Assembly (NCBI GenBank): GCA_964057225.1
Contig: OZ059897.1
Location: 15,004,001-15,068,000, forward strand
DNA: 64,000 nucleotides
Source: Auanema rhodensis
Taxonomy: Eukaryota; Nematoda; Chromadorea; Rhabditida; Rhabditidae
Direction: 5' to 3'
In this document: piece after piece, positions 1 to 12,586 of the stretch
Numbering within the stretch: position 1 is the stretch's first letter
Layout: each line of letters begins with the position of its first letter
Translations under genes and position numbers: made by a program
The notes under the pieces: model-generated
The model's input: the letters and a program-made list of their open reading frames with translations, nothing else
Database searches by the model: none
Told to the model about the DNA's origin: nothing

Positions 1-59
1 ACTATTTTACTCAGCTGCCTAGTTAATTAATGTTTCAAAAGTAGAAACTAACAAGCACA

Positions 60-2083
60 TTAAAGTAATTCGTACAAGAATGGACTGTCTATTACTGCAG
101 CGCCAACAGCAACTCCACCCTAAATGCATAATTATTTGATATTTTCTAATAATATACTATATAATATAAAACCTCATTCATCTTTTCCCCCTTTGTTCGA
201 AGAAGGTGTCCCCCCGTAGCAGTTTCCGGTTTGCCCAACGTCCCCAAGGCATAACCATATATTCCCAATTCACTGACTACGTCAGACACGGCAACAGGCT
301 CCTTGGCGCGCACAAGATAGTTCTGAATTTGAAAGATAACACACGCCATACTACGCCGCACAGTACTTGCACAGTCAAAGGTCTAATTCTTTCCATTAAT
401 ATGTAAGCTCCTCTTTCATCTGAGGTCATTTTCTCAAGCATTTCTGATATCTCATTGCCGTAGTAGTTTCCTCCCCCACCTTCAAGTTGAGGTTTCAGAA
501 CAAATCTATCTGGATGGGCAATAGCACCCTAGAACCAACTTTTGATTATTTTTCTAACAGATTTGGCTTGCCTTGATAATGTTTCTCGTATTTGGATCAT
601 TGTCATCTAAGGCCCACAGTCCAGCAAAAGTATCTCTAATAGCCGAAGCATCTCTAGGATTACCAATATATCGTTCCAGTACGCCATCTTCAGCCAAAAC
701 CTGCAGTTGTATGTAATAAAAATAATCTGGTTCTTAATTCATGCCTGTTGTGTCTTCTTGGTATTGGCAACTTGCAAACCGATCCAAGGAGCTTTGATCG
801 CATCAGATCTTTCGATTATAAGACGAGCGTTCCACTCTTAAAATAAAAAGAAATATAAAATATACTAAGTTATTTGAAATGATTATAATTATACCATTGT
901 CGGTAGGATAATTGTCTGGAGAATACCCTGCACGGAAGTAGACAACAGATACTCGAGAGCCTTTGAAGAGAAGTTGTCGCTCGTCAGATAATGTTAAACT
1001 GAATTTTTGTTGAAGAGAACACAAATAAATACAAATATATGTTCTTACGTATTATTCAGTTCAGTTAATGTTTGTCTTACGACATTGCCTACAGGTACAC
1101 CCATATTTTCCAAAGCATATTCTACATGACGTTGATCGATTTGATTCTGATTTGTATCCTCAACGACAACCAAAATAATAGCATTGGGTTCAGCAACTTT
1201 CGTCCTTGAAGAAGCTACATGTAACAAAGGAAATAAAGAAGAACAAACCAAGCTTTGAATAATGCGTTAGCAATCATTTCTACTGGTTTGTTTTGGGGAA
1301 TAGCTTTTTCAACAAAATCTTTATCATAGCCCAAATCCAAAAGTGTCCTACGATGAAGTTCAGTAACCTGTGTTAATCTATATCATAAAAGTGCTCATAT
1401 CATAAACTCACTCTTTCAGCATGAGCTCCCATACTTGAAGCAATATTATTGACTTCAATCTACAAATATATGAATGTAATACGATAAAGTTCTTTCGCAT
1501 ACTTGTTTCAAGCAATATTCAGAAGTAAATAGATCCTTATGTACCATATAATCAGAACGTTGAATTGCCAAAGTTGTCGTCTGAGCAAGTCCTAAGTGAT
1601 TCAATCCAATTACAATTTTATCAGGGCATTATACTACCTTCTTCGTGAACAGTTTTGAAAATTTCCATCATACGACGAATGAATGGATCGGTCTTAACCA
1701 CGTCATCATGACATTTACTTAAGAATTTGAAATCGTAAGCGATCTCATGGTATAAGCTTGCCATTAACTGTAAACTTATAATATAGCGAGCAAGACTAAA
1801 TGTAACTCAAACATTTTGAACATCAACAGCTTGCTGGAATAATACTCTTGGAAATGGACTTGGCAATAGCGCAATAGGAGCAGTTTGACAATGTGCACTA
1901 CTATCTTTATCTTGAAGAAGACGCATAACTAAACCATGAGCCTAAAAACATATAATTACGAATTATAGGAAAAAATCGAATTACATGAGCCCAATCGTGT
2001 GCATCCTGTACTAAATGAGCTTCAGTGTCTTCAGGTAAAGGAAGGCGCGGAAAATCGGCGAAAAGTACGTTATTCTCTACCAT
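60..2083 (-). CDS. gss-1: Glutathione synthetase (eukaryotic type), multi-exon
   Basis: ATP-dependent ligase that joins gamma-glutamylcysteine and glycine in the last step of cytosolic glutathione synthesis. Read on the minus strand, the pieces follow the eukaryotic GSS family in order. First comes an N-terminal helical part ([18 protein letters not shown]). Next are the substrate-contact region [19 protein letters not shown], a block ending [15 protein letters not shown], and the ATP-grasp glycine-rich loop [17 protein letters not shown] near 430-490. The C-terminus is [12 protein letters not shown] followed by [14 protein letters not shown]. The TAA stop is at 60-62. The start at 2083 was chosen because its ATG opens the conserved N-terminal block and lies 9 bp after an AG acceptor, as expected for leader trans-splicing. 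A further short upstream exon cannot be excluded. Introns are about 45-80 bp. It lies downstream of the VRK gene on the same strand. The identification is firm; exact exon edges are not. Confidence 0.93.
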
Positions 2084-2406
2084 TCTCAGAATCTGGAAAA
2101 AAAATATTTAAGTAAGAAAAAAAAGCATGTGCAAAGAAAAGAAAGACAATATAGAATAAACTGGGCGTTCATTAATCAAATACCAACAAACAACGATAAG
2201 AGATAGATAATGAGAATGAAGAGAACTAAATTCATTGTATATATTATAATCAATTTTATTCAAACGTTTATTCGGTGAAATAGAAACGTAAGTGAAACCG
2301 AGGAAGAACTGAGTAATATCTGAGCATTTGCAGAATAAAACAAGATAAGACATTTAAAATTGAAAGAGATCAAAAGAGGACATGTAAAGTTATTTAAAGT
2401 TATTGA
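2084..2406. other. Intergenic region between VRK and GSS genes
   Basis: AT-rich spacer between two same-strand genes, about 320 bp. A minus-strand open frame at 2108-2353 is low in complexity and resembles no family known to me, so I treat it as non-coding. It may hold the 3' UTR of the VRK gene and the trans-splice region of GSS. Confidence 0.5.
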
Positions 2407-4351
2407 TTATTCATTTTCTTCTGAATCTATATCCACAGTAGATCTTCTATTTCGTGCCATTCTTTGATATTTCTTGGAAATTTGCTTGGCAATAATGGAA
2501 CGACGCCCCCTTTCAAAATTTCTCATACCGGGGACCTTTTTCATAAGCGTTTCTGGACACATCTTCACAGAAGGTGAAATAGGCTGCGTTTTATCTTTAA
2601 ATAAAATGTATCTATTTCTCATCTTGGTCCAGAAATAATATATTTACATTTTCTACGAGTAGTTATTGAACTTGTTTGAAGAACTTCAGATGCAGGTTTC
2701 TCAATGGAAATATCTTTTTTAATTTCCAACGTATTGTTTTTAGGTGATTTTTTGATTGGCGACACACAATTTTTTATAGCATCCAATACTGGGGAAACAA
2801 CAGGCAATCTGTTCGACCTGCAATATAACTCAAAAGTTCATAATATTTCTCATATTAAATACCTTTTAACTGCAGGAGTAGTTCCCTTTTTTCTTACAAG
2901 TGTTGCCGGTTTGGAAGATGGAGAACCAGCTAGAGGGATAACACGTTTTCTACGGATAGAAGGTGTAGCAGGACCAGTGGTCGAAATATTGTGTTTTTTG
3001 GTTGATTTTTCTTCTGATTTTTTCTTCTTATTTTCTGTATAAATATTATTAAATACATTTATGCATTCCATTCTTCTATAATAACCTGGGGTTATAGATT
3101 TCACTTCAGAAACCCTCTTCCTGCTAGAGGCAGAAGCCAGGGCTTTTTTCGTTACAGAAAATAACTTTTGAAAATCGACTTGAGCAACATATGAAGTTTT
3201 GCGTGCCATATCAAAGAAGGCAATTACGGCATCGATAGAAGAAGGATAATCCTGAAATATACTTTTTGTTTTTAAACAATTTATATTGATATTGATACCG
3301 CCAGAATTGATTTAACATTTTTGGAAACATCTTTAAGAAAAGATTGTTTCTTTTCAAAAACTTTAGCAGGGTTGGCTTCAAACTCTAGCCATGGCAGACT
3401 TCCCGTTAACCAGTAAATTATATTATAAGCCAAAATTTCAATATCTCCACGGAACGATGGATGATTTCCCATATGAGCATCACATGATGTAAAAATGGCT
3501 GTTCCATTATGAGCTAAAGTTATATTTTATATAGATAATCTTGTTATATTAAAGTTGCCTCTTTTCTTATCCGGTTTATCGATATTATTAGCTGAAAATC
3601 GTGCAAGACCATAATCCACCAGAACTATACTAGTCTTATTTCTTGATTACACATTAACAAAATACCTGCAGTGGAGTAATCATTTTTATTCTCCAAGAGA
3701 ATATTAGCAGCTTTAATATCCGCGTGTGTATATTGCTAAAATACAGAAGAAATATACATTTCCGAATAGTCGCTCATTCAAAAACCTTTTCATGGACATA
3801 TTCCAAGCTTTGTAAAATACAATGAGTTACTTCCCACGTTTCCTTAGAGTTTAGCAATTTCTTCTTTTCTCTCAAAGCTTCCAGAGATGTGGCATATTGA
3901 GGAATAATCATGAATCGTAACTTTTCCGATTTATAGTTTAAAATTCCTCCCGAAATTAGGTAAGGTAAACCAATCCATGACATTTCTGAACATAACACCG
4001 TTCATATGTGTTTATGTAATATCCTTACGTTTATCTTTTTTAAACGTCTCAATCATTTCTTTTCTCAAAATTCGCTGAAATACATTTACTTCGGTAAAAA
4101 GTGGGCCGTTTCCTGATGGCTCAACTTTCACCACCAAATCATTGCTTGTGTTCTCCTTAATAAACTAATAGCAAAACAACTTTTATTTGGTGTTCTACCT
4201 CTTTACATGTATAAATTCGGCCAAACCCTCCGGTTGCGAATTGCTTCCCGAGTATATAATCCTTTTTTTTTGAAGGATCATTGATCTTTGTTCCCTCAGG
4301 TAATAAAACTGCCAATTCATGCAGCTTCTTCTTGGCTGCTTTTGGAGGCAT
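2407..4351 (-). CDS. vrk-1: Vaccinia-related kinase (VRK) family protein kinase
   Basis: Serine/threonine kinase of the VRK branch. In animals VRK1 phosphorylates BAF and histones and acts in the nucleus. The start MPPKAAKKKLHELAVLLPEG matches the family N-terminus. Next come the glycine-rich loop GKQFATGGFGRIY and the catalytic loop HADIKAANILLE (VRKs use HGD/HAD rather than HRD). The magnesium loop is DYG instead of DFG, also typical of VRKs, in VDYGLARFSANN. The block FRGDIEILAYNIIYWLTGSL is diagnostic of VRKs. After the kinase domain, from about 3230 down, comes a basic, Ser/Thr/Pro-rich tail ending in RNRRSTVDIDSEENE before the stop at 2407. Such tails carry nuclear and chromatin targeting in VRK1. 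About eight small introns are implied. The assignment to VRK is firm. VRK1 rather than another paralogue is inferred from nematodes usually having one gene. Confidence 0.92.
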
Positions 4352-4876
4352 GCTGAAAAGAAGTGGATGATGCTTGAAGAAAGCTGTTAAAAACCAAAAA
4401 AGATAACTGAAACATAGCAGAAACCATTGCTAAACATATCAAAAATTTGAATAAATTTTATCAGATCTCTATAAATATGAGGAATGGAGAGAGACACGTC
4501 AGAAGACCGATTAACAAGTCTACAAATTTTATAAATACAAAATGATTGTACATGAACAAAGTAAGCAAAGTTCTAACATAGAATCTGAGAAAAAGAAAAC
4601 ATCACAAACAACGAAAACCAATTAAGATCGAAGTTTTCTAAATGTATTTTGGTTATTATAAAAAAGCCTAGGCAATAACATTAAGAATCTATCCTGTATC
4701 TCGACTCTACCGGGAACATGCTACATTAACAAACTTTTTTTTACATTTTTGTTTTGATTAATACCAAATTAAAAAAAAATATATATGATACAGAAAGTGA
4801 GTATAAATCTGGCATTTTGGTAGGAATAGATAATGTATAAACCTATCTTGAAATTCACAGGGAAAAAAATCATTAA
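4352..4876. other. Intergenic region upstream of VRK / downstream of SHP-2
   Basis: About 525 bp of AT-rich sequence with no convincing coding frame. It should hold the VRK promoter and the 3' UTR of the phosphatase gene. I see no repeat or RNA gene in it. Confidence 0.5.
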
Positions 4877-7414
4877 TCAATTTTCGTGATTAACACTTAC
4901 ATACGCCTTTTGTCTTCTTGGAACTGGAGGGGGGCGAGGGGGGGAAACGGGATCTTCTTCATAACTTCCACCTAATTGAGACTGGAAATATTATTAAATA
5001 ATTAGTGATACAGATATTAAAATCATACCTTGATTAAATTTGTTACATACAAATCAACTGATTTGTATAGGAAAGTATATTGTTCCAACATTTGTACCAT
5101 TGAAGATCTCTGTTTCCGCAAAATTTTAAGAGTGGCAGGAATATCAATAGGACAGGTCAGTCCTAAATATGAATTGAACGCGTGAATATGCAAACTATAT
5201 ATGCACATACCTTTAGTTCTTATTTGATTCAAAAGAACATCAATCATGATAAAAGTTCCAGTTCTACCTATTCCGGCACTGAATACTACTCAATAGGAAT
5301 TAAATTATAAAATACAACAAACCTGCAGTGTACCACTATGGGACCCTGAGGTTCTTTAATTGAATTATAAACGTTGTCTACTTCATCCAAAAATTGTAGC
5401 ACAGGTTCAGGATGATCAGGCCTACCATGATCAGGCCATCCAACGAATTGAAGATGATGTACAGTTCGGGGTGGGCAACCTTTCAATAGATACCAAATTT
5501 TTAAAAATAAAAATAAAGAATAAAACCTTCTTTGTGAAATTTGAATACACGTTTAACAAATGCCTCATCATCCTTGTCGCTATCTCGTTTTAGTACTTCT
5601 TCCACTAAAAATCAAATTCATGAAAGGATATAACGGATAAATGTACCTGTGTTGCAATAGAATCCTCTATAATTCTTCTCTTCTCCAAGATTTGGCCAAT
5701 ATCGGTGACATTTGCTCTCAAATACGAGGAATAGGAAAAAATGTTATTCGGAAACTAACTTTTCCATGTTCATTTTCTTTTGTTGTCATTACGATGACTC
5801 TGACGTTCTCTTGCCAAATCATTCTCCAGAAATCGACAACCTATAATTGTCAAAACATTCAAATCATATTCGTGATCTGCTCACAGTGCTTTCAAAGCAT
5901 CCTTGAGTGGATATATATTCCCGTACATTATCCAAGCGAAGTCTTTCATTATTGGGAAACTAAAAAACAAAGACACTAATCATATCAGCTTAATATTAGA
6001 AAACCCTGATATAGCTAGCATTAATATAGTCATTATCGCATGGATCTTTCGGATTAGCCTCCACTTGCAGAACGACTCTTAAATATCAACGTATATGTTT
6101 ATTAAACTCAATCTATTCGAAAACCTCGTTTGGTCGAAAGGAACAATATTTCTATAACGATTTTTTGGAATGTTTTGTTCTTTCTTGCCAATTCTACAAG
6201 AGAGTAATTGATCATCATCTTGTGGAATTCTCTGCAATGATAATATGACGTGAATTACCAAAAATCATAAAAGGAAATACTCAAGAAAATGAAATATTGG
6301 AAAAAAACCTCAAACTCTTCAGCGAATCCGTTTTTCTTCGTTTGTGGATCATATTCAGCAAGAAGACGGATTCTTTCACTGATAGCATCGGCAGGAACAC
6401 ACGTTGATGGAATAAGCTAAATTTTCATAGATAAAATACATTAATCCCGAATTTATGTTACTGTTATGAGATGAACAACGCGTAATGTTTCCTGTTCAAC
6501 CATTGGACTAAGGTTGTAGTGTGCAAGTAGTTCTCTAACAGAAGAGAATTCATCACCACCTCCTACGTTATACATCCCGCTCTGAATATGTAATAATTAT
6601 ACTATGACAAACTGCATAACACAAGGATAAATCATGTGATATTTCAACAGTAATCTAATGAAAAAACTTTTTACTCAATAGAAGCTTAAACAGACTTGTG
6701 TGTTTTTCTCAATAAGAATGTGCACAGTTGAATGCGTAGTCTTAACAGTTATAACATAAGAACCCGGTGCTCGTTGACTATCTCTGTAAATCTTTTGATC
6801 ACGACACATTTTGAAGCAGTGCGCAACCTAACAAGAAAAGTCCATTGCTTTTCTTTGGCAAGAAGATGTTCGGCTTCTACCCCAGTTAAATTAACATGAA
6901 ACCACCTTTCAGCAGTAGGTGCCCGCACCTCATGTGCGGCCGGCTCACTGATAGGTATAGTTACCGGCCTCCTAAAAAAAAATATATATATATATAAACA
7001 AACATTGAAATTGATATTATACTTTAAAACTATTATAGAGCCATTAGTTTCTTGAAGTTGATCAGGATTATCTATGTAATGCTGCACAAGGGAAGGTAGA
7101 GAATCGAAAGTATCCCCCCCGTGCAATCCCAGGAATCGTCCCAAGTTATAAGAAACTTTTACATGAGTTATGGAAGTGCCACGTCTAAAAACAGCAGAAA
7201 TCAGCAGATAACAATGTAATTTAACAAACTTTATAGACAGAGTATAATTGGTAGGTTGGGACTCACTAGGCCTAGCAAGAAATTCGCCATCCTTACCATA
7301 CTTGTTTAGTAGTCTTTCGGCTTCTTCTCCAGTGACATTATAGAAGAAATTACAACTTCTCATGGAGCTATAAACTAATGATATAATGAACAAATAAAAA
7401 AGAAACTACCTCAT
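4877..7414 (-). CDS. ptp-2: SHP-2 / corkscrew-type tyrosine phosphatase (two SH2 domains + PTP)
   Basis: Cytoplasmic phosphatase of receptor-tyrosine-kinase/Ras signalling. The N-SH2 begins [17 protein letters not shown] and has [17 protein letters not shown]. The C-SH2 begins [17 protein letters not shown]. Its FLVR arginine codon is split by a 44-bp intron (about 6783-6827), and splicing gives [19 protein letters not shown]. The PTP domain has [14 protein letters not shown], the start of a [11 protein letters not shown] block, the WPD loop [14 protein letters not shown], and the Q loop [12 protein letters not shown]. The P loop forms across an intron as VHC then [10 protein letters not shown], so the catalytic Cys and Arg are intact. 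A proline-rich tail ([14 protein letters not shown]) could bind SH3 domains. The ATG at 7412-7414 is the first codon of a tiny exon (MS) that joins SMRSCNFF. The exact 3' end is uncertain because GTAAGT after KAY could be a donor. Confidence 0.93.
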
Positions 7415-8939
7415 GTTTTCTAGTTTCCAGACCAAGAAGAAAATATCATTCCAAAACCTGTAAGTTTGAGATGATGAGTATCAATGACAATTTTTTTGAT
7501 ACATTATTTGAAAACAAAGAAATATAAAAAATTAGCATGATTTCAAACTCTATACTCTAAATATTTGATACACCAACAAAAATAAAGATCAAGGTGGAAA
7601 CCGGTACCTGAGAGAGAGATACAACTAATAACTAATTAAAATGAATGAACAGAGAAAAAGAACATAGTGTAAGTGTAAAAGGGTTAAAAAGGTTAGTTTT
7701 TGATAATCGAGAACATATATATGATAAGAATTGACAAAACTACAAGAACTTTTATGAATTATATGCAAGTTAAATTGGAAACAGAACCTGCGACATCAAG
7801 CACATGACCACACGAAGATTTTCACAAGTTTAAAACTTAAAGTAACCAAATATCGTAAATATATGATTCTGTTTACTGAAGTTATTCAAGATTGATAATG
7901 AAGAAGAAATATATCTATAATGCCTTTTCATACATTACGTACAATACGCAGAAAAGATAAATCTACACAAAAGACTTAATTTTTATGATAAGCAATAAAA
8001 CGTTTCGTGAATTTCAATTTATATATATTTTTCCTACGCACGAGCTCATTGCAGGCTTCGTCTTATGTAATATACTAGATAATATGAGAAATAATAGTAG
8101 AATTAACTTAGCTATAATAGTGAATAGCTGTTCTTTATCGACATGCTTTTATCTATATAATCATCCATAAAGATCTCATCTTTTCATTTTAGTCATCACT
8201 ATTTTACTCACACTCACGATATACTCTACACTTCACATAAAAATCGTCAGGCCAGAAGTTGTAATAAGTGGGTTGAAAAGCTTGATATATAGAATATATA
8301 AAGTTATTCAATCATAAAAAACAAATGTTGAAATGAGCAATATTTGAAATAAAATAGCGGTATCATTCAAATCAAGCAATAATAAAAGTATTACCCATGT
8401 GTAGCTCATTAAAAGAATATCTATTTAAAAATTCATGACTCATATCTAAAATGAATTTTAAGGGCAACGTATAAAAATTAAAAATCACTGCTGAAAAGAA
8501 TGAAACCAAAACAGATTTTGGAAAATTCTGAATTAAAGCTGCTTGCAAAGGCAAAAATTTGAATTAAGCAAGAAGGGTTATCTTTCTCCCATGTTCCTTT
8601 GTTCTTCAAACCATATCCCTTAGTTAGCCATGATAAATGCACGACTAACTTGATATTTAAAGAATATTTCAGGAAAATATATTTCTAACCATTAATTTTT
8701 TATTACTACTTTATTTGAAAGAAATATACAGTTTGAAATCAAAATTATGTTAAAAAAAGGCATCCTTAGCAGCAGCGCATTGTTTTATCCATGGTCCAAG
8801 AGAAATAGGATTTCATTGTTGTTCAAAGATCCCATTTTTTTCAATCAAGATTTATGTAAAAGGACGGTTATAATTGAGTTATAACAAATAATTCATTTCA
8901 AAAAACAGAATTACTTCAACCTAATTCATTTATTTATCT
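7415..8939. other. Long AT-rich intergenic region
   Basis: About 1.5 kb between the phosphatase start and the frataxin stop. Only short, low-complexity open frames occur, for example 7985-8170 plus and 8372-8554 minus. They show no family resemblance, no splice-consistent extension and no codon bias. It probably contains the ptp-2 promoter. I see no RNA gene or repeat. Confidence 0.5.
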
Positions 8940-9757
<818 letters not shown>

Positions 9758-10095
9758 TCTACAACACCATATTATAAAAGTACTTTCTTGGCTTAAAGCA
9801 TCGTGATAAGTAAGGGTGACTCAGGAAAAAGTCATAAATATAAGACAACATTTAAAGTATCTAAACTATTTATTATAAAGCTTTTCACAGAGAAGATATT
9901 ATCGATATGAACATAAAACAAGCAAGACCCGATGATACAAACTGTTAAACAACTGTAGCAACTATTCTCAAGAACAACGAAAGCAGAACAGAAAAATTCC
10001 TGAAATCAAAGAAGGCAATTTTTTTGAAGGGAAGCGTTAATACACCCACGTGTCGTGGCAAGAAATGAGTAAACATGATAAACAAAAGATTGAAT
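9758..10095. other. Spacer between ceramide glucosyltransferase and frataxin
   Basis: About 340 bp, AT-rich, with no coding signal seen. Both neighbours are on the minus strand, so it may be an intercistronic region with polyadenylation and trans-splice signals. Confidence 0.4.
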
Positions 10096-11765
10096 CTATG
10101 AAGATTTTATACGGCCTCCCCAGTGCAATCTGAAGCGTCCATGACGCCATCTAATGTCGGGATTTAATAATGCCCTGAAAAAATTGAAAGGGCCAAGACT
10201 CTCCCTGAGAAACCAGGCTTTAAAGAAAAATCCAAAAGAGCACTGAAGTGGACCATTCTAAAAAGAAACAATATATTTAGAATCAATTAACTAGCTATAC
10301 CTGAAGGATATGAATTAAAGTATAATCACTACAAAACCAGAGTAAGCAGTGAATAACAAAGAAAGGTACTGGGTTTATGGATATTAAATGTGATAATGAT
10401 AGTGCAGCAACTAGTCCGGAGGCAAAGCAATCCTAAAATAAACTTATATATAAAGTTTGGAGAAAATAAGTATTTACCTGAATAGGTTCAACAAAAATTA
10501 TATGGGGAAGCATAGCTATACGCAATTTCATCCATCTACAAATTCGTTCGTGAAATCTTGATAAAGTGAGGTTTGCTGTGTTTTGAAGTGCCGGGTGTGT
10601 AGAAATAGCAGCTTTCCAATTCCTGAGTAAGATATAAGCTGATAAGGTGAACTATAATTGAACATTACCTCTTGCTAAGCTCTAGTCCAAAAAAGAAATC
10701 TTCAGCTAGATAATCGCCAAACGCCTAAAGTTGAAAAAATTCAAAACAAACTCGTTTCCTTATTTACCTGAATCCCCCCACACTCTTCTAGAGCACACTT
10801 TCTTAACAAGGAAGACATCCCTGTTGAGCAAACAAAACCTAGACAATTTCCAGCTAAGTATATACGTCCATGGCTAGTACCGAAATAAATCTGAAACAAG
10901 TTCAATATATCTGATTTCATAAAAAAACAGCACTTGTTCCACAGCACTTGCAAATTCAGGCCTATCTTTACAATATGGGGTTTGAGTAACAATGGCTAGA
11001 CGATCTCTAGACATCATTGTATTAATCATATCCATTAGTGCATCCGATTTCATCAAAATACCTGAAAAAATAATTTAGGAAACATTTGAAAGATGTTATG
11101 TTATACCACTGTCACTTATTAAAATAAAAGGATACCGGGAAGCTCGATAAGCAGGCATCATATTGTTAATCTTGGGGTTTAAACCAACATTTTCTCCGCC
11201 TTCAAAATAATAAGTTAGCAGTAGGTAATCATGTAGGTAGCTATAATATTGCTTACCGTAAAATATTCGAGCAGATATGCTAGGATAACGAAGCATTAGT
11301 TTTTTGACTAGTCCTACAGCTTCATCATCACGATCATGAACACAAAAAAGAATTTCATACTGTATAATAGATAGTAAAGTAAGAAATTAGCTTATGCAAA
11401 CATACTGTTGGATAATTCATAGTAAAGAATGTTTCTAAGTTTGTTTCTAAATAAGCATCTACTCCAACAAGAGGTTTGATAATGGTAACACCAGGTGCAT
11501 CTGGATTATATTTAACTTTTCGGTTAAGTCTGTATTTTCTGAAAACGTGAATTTTATTGAAATTCAAATAATGATAGTACACTAACCCATACAAAAGAGC
11601 TATCACGTGAAGTAGATAAAGACCTATTGTAAAAGCTAAACCAAACACAGCTAATCCTGTAGGTAAAACCTTGGATAAGACTGAACTACATCTAATAAAA
11701 AGAATATTTAAAAGAATAGCGCACAAATAATTTACTTGAAATCTATGGTTGATTCCTTCATCCAC
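10096..11765 (-). CDS. cgt: Ceramide glucosyltransferase (UGCG family)
   Basis: Transfers glucose from UDP-glucose to ceramide at the Golgi, the first step of glycosphingolipid synthesis. An N-terminal hydrophobic anchor ([20 protein letters not shown]) is followed by [20 protein letters not shown]. The family's D1, D2, D3 and (Q/R)XXRW signature is complete: [31 protein letters not shown] and [12 protein letters not shown]. The block [20 protein letters not shown] is also diagnostic. The C-terminus [18 protein letters not shown] aligns with the end of vertebrate UGCG, with the TAG stop at 10096-10098. An in-frame intron spans about 11535-11586. Skipping it gives [20 protein letters not shown]. 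The start at 11765 ([10 protein letters not shown]) is tentative, because the first residues are not conserved. Nematodes often have several such genes; only one is visible here. Confidence 0.93.
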
Positions 11766-12586
11766 AACTGGATGAGCACAGATAGATCAGCCAGAAGCCC
11801 GCCGTTGCTTAACGATGCCAGGGCTATAAAACAGTAAAAATGATATAATAAGGAGCACTGATTATATACTTATATGAATCAACGCATAGTTAAAATGATA
11901 AGATATAATATCACACTACAATATTGTCCAGAGATGACTAATCAGTAATAATTTTCTTTATAAAAGTTAAAAATGAAAAAATTAATTTAAAAATTCAGTA
12001 TAAAAATTTGTTGAATGATGAAGCAGAAATGTAATCAGTGTCAGTACTTTTATATGCTGTGTAAATAAAATATACAAAGGGAAAAAATACGTCAAACAGG
12101 TGAAGAAGAATGCTCGAGTGAATATGTTTATATGCAAAAGTAGGATTATGGTGCCATACTAGGTTACCAAGTAACCTAGCGACGATATTCTATGCTATAT
12201 CTGATATATGCTCTACTATCATTAAGACTAATGAAAAATGCAGAGTGAATAAGAAAGATATGAAGACCATCATACAAGGGCAGACCATAGTTTCAAAGTG
12301 CTTCAAAACTGAATTAAAAGAAAAAGATACGGTAAAATGAAGAGAGGATGTGACTTGAAAGACAAATACACTGAAAGCAAAATAATGCATAAACCATAAT
12401 TGTGGTCGGCCGATAAGAATCGCGCGATGTGTGATAACGTACAGCAATCAAATATTGGCTAAAACCATATATAAAGAGTTTTGCAAACTATGGATAAAAC
12501 TCTGTATTAGCATAAAAAATGTACAATCACAGATTATTAACACCAGGCAAAATGGTAAAAAATGAATAAATTATACAAGGAATGAA
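11766..12586. other. Intergenic region between VPS35 and ceramide glucosyltransferase
   Basis: About 820 bp with no recognised gene. It contains a perfect 9-bp inverted repeat at 12159-12179, listed separately. A minus-strand open frame at 12190-12447 is hydrophobic and low in complexity; I regard it as chance. Confidence 0.5.
12159..12179. other. Perfect 9-bp inverted repeat with 3-nt loop
   Basis: CTAGGTTAC, loop CAA, then GTAACCTAG. It lies in non-coding sequence about 400 bp upstream of the cgt start and 400 bp past the VPS35 stop. The stem is perfect and richer in GC than its flanks. It could act at the DNA level as a dyad binding site or as an RNA hairpin in the VPS35 3' region. No function is known. 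Confidence 0.55.

Noticed and set aside
2704-3042. Plus-strand open frame of 112 codons
   Set aside because: It lies opposite the VRK C-terminal tail, whose minus-strand reading is continuous with the kinase.
7985-8554. Small genes in the ptp-2/frataxin gap
   Set aside because: Open frames on both strands are short and AT-driven with no recognised similarity.
12190-12447. Minus-strand frame of 85 codons, hydrophobic
   Set aside because: Low complexity, no similarity and no splice partners; probably chance in AT-rich DNA.
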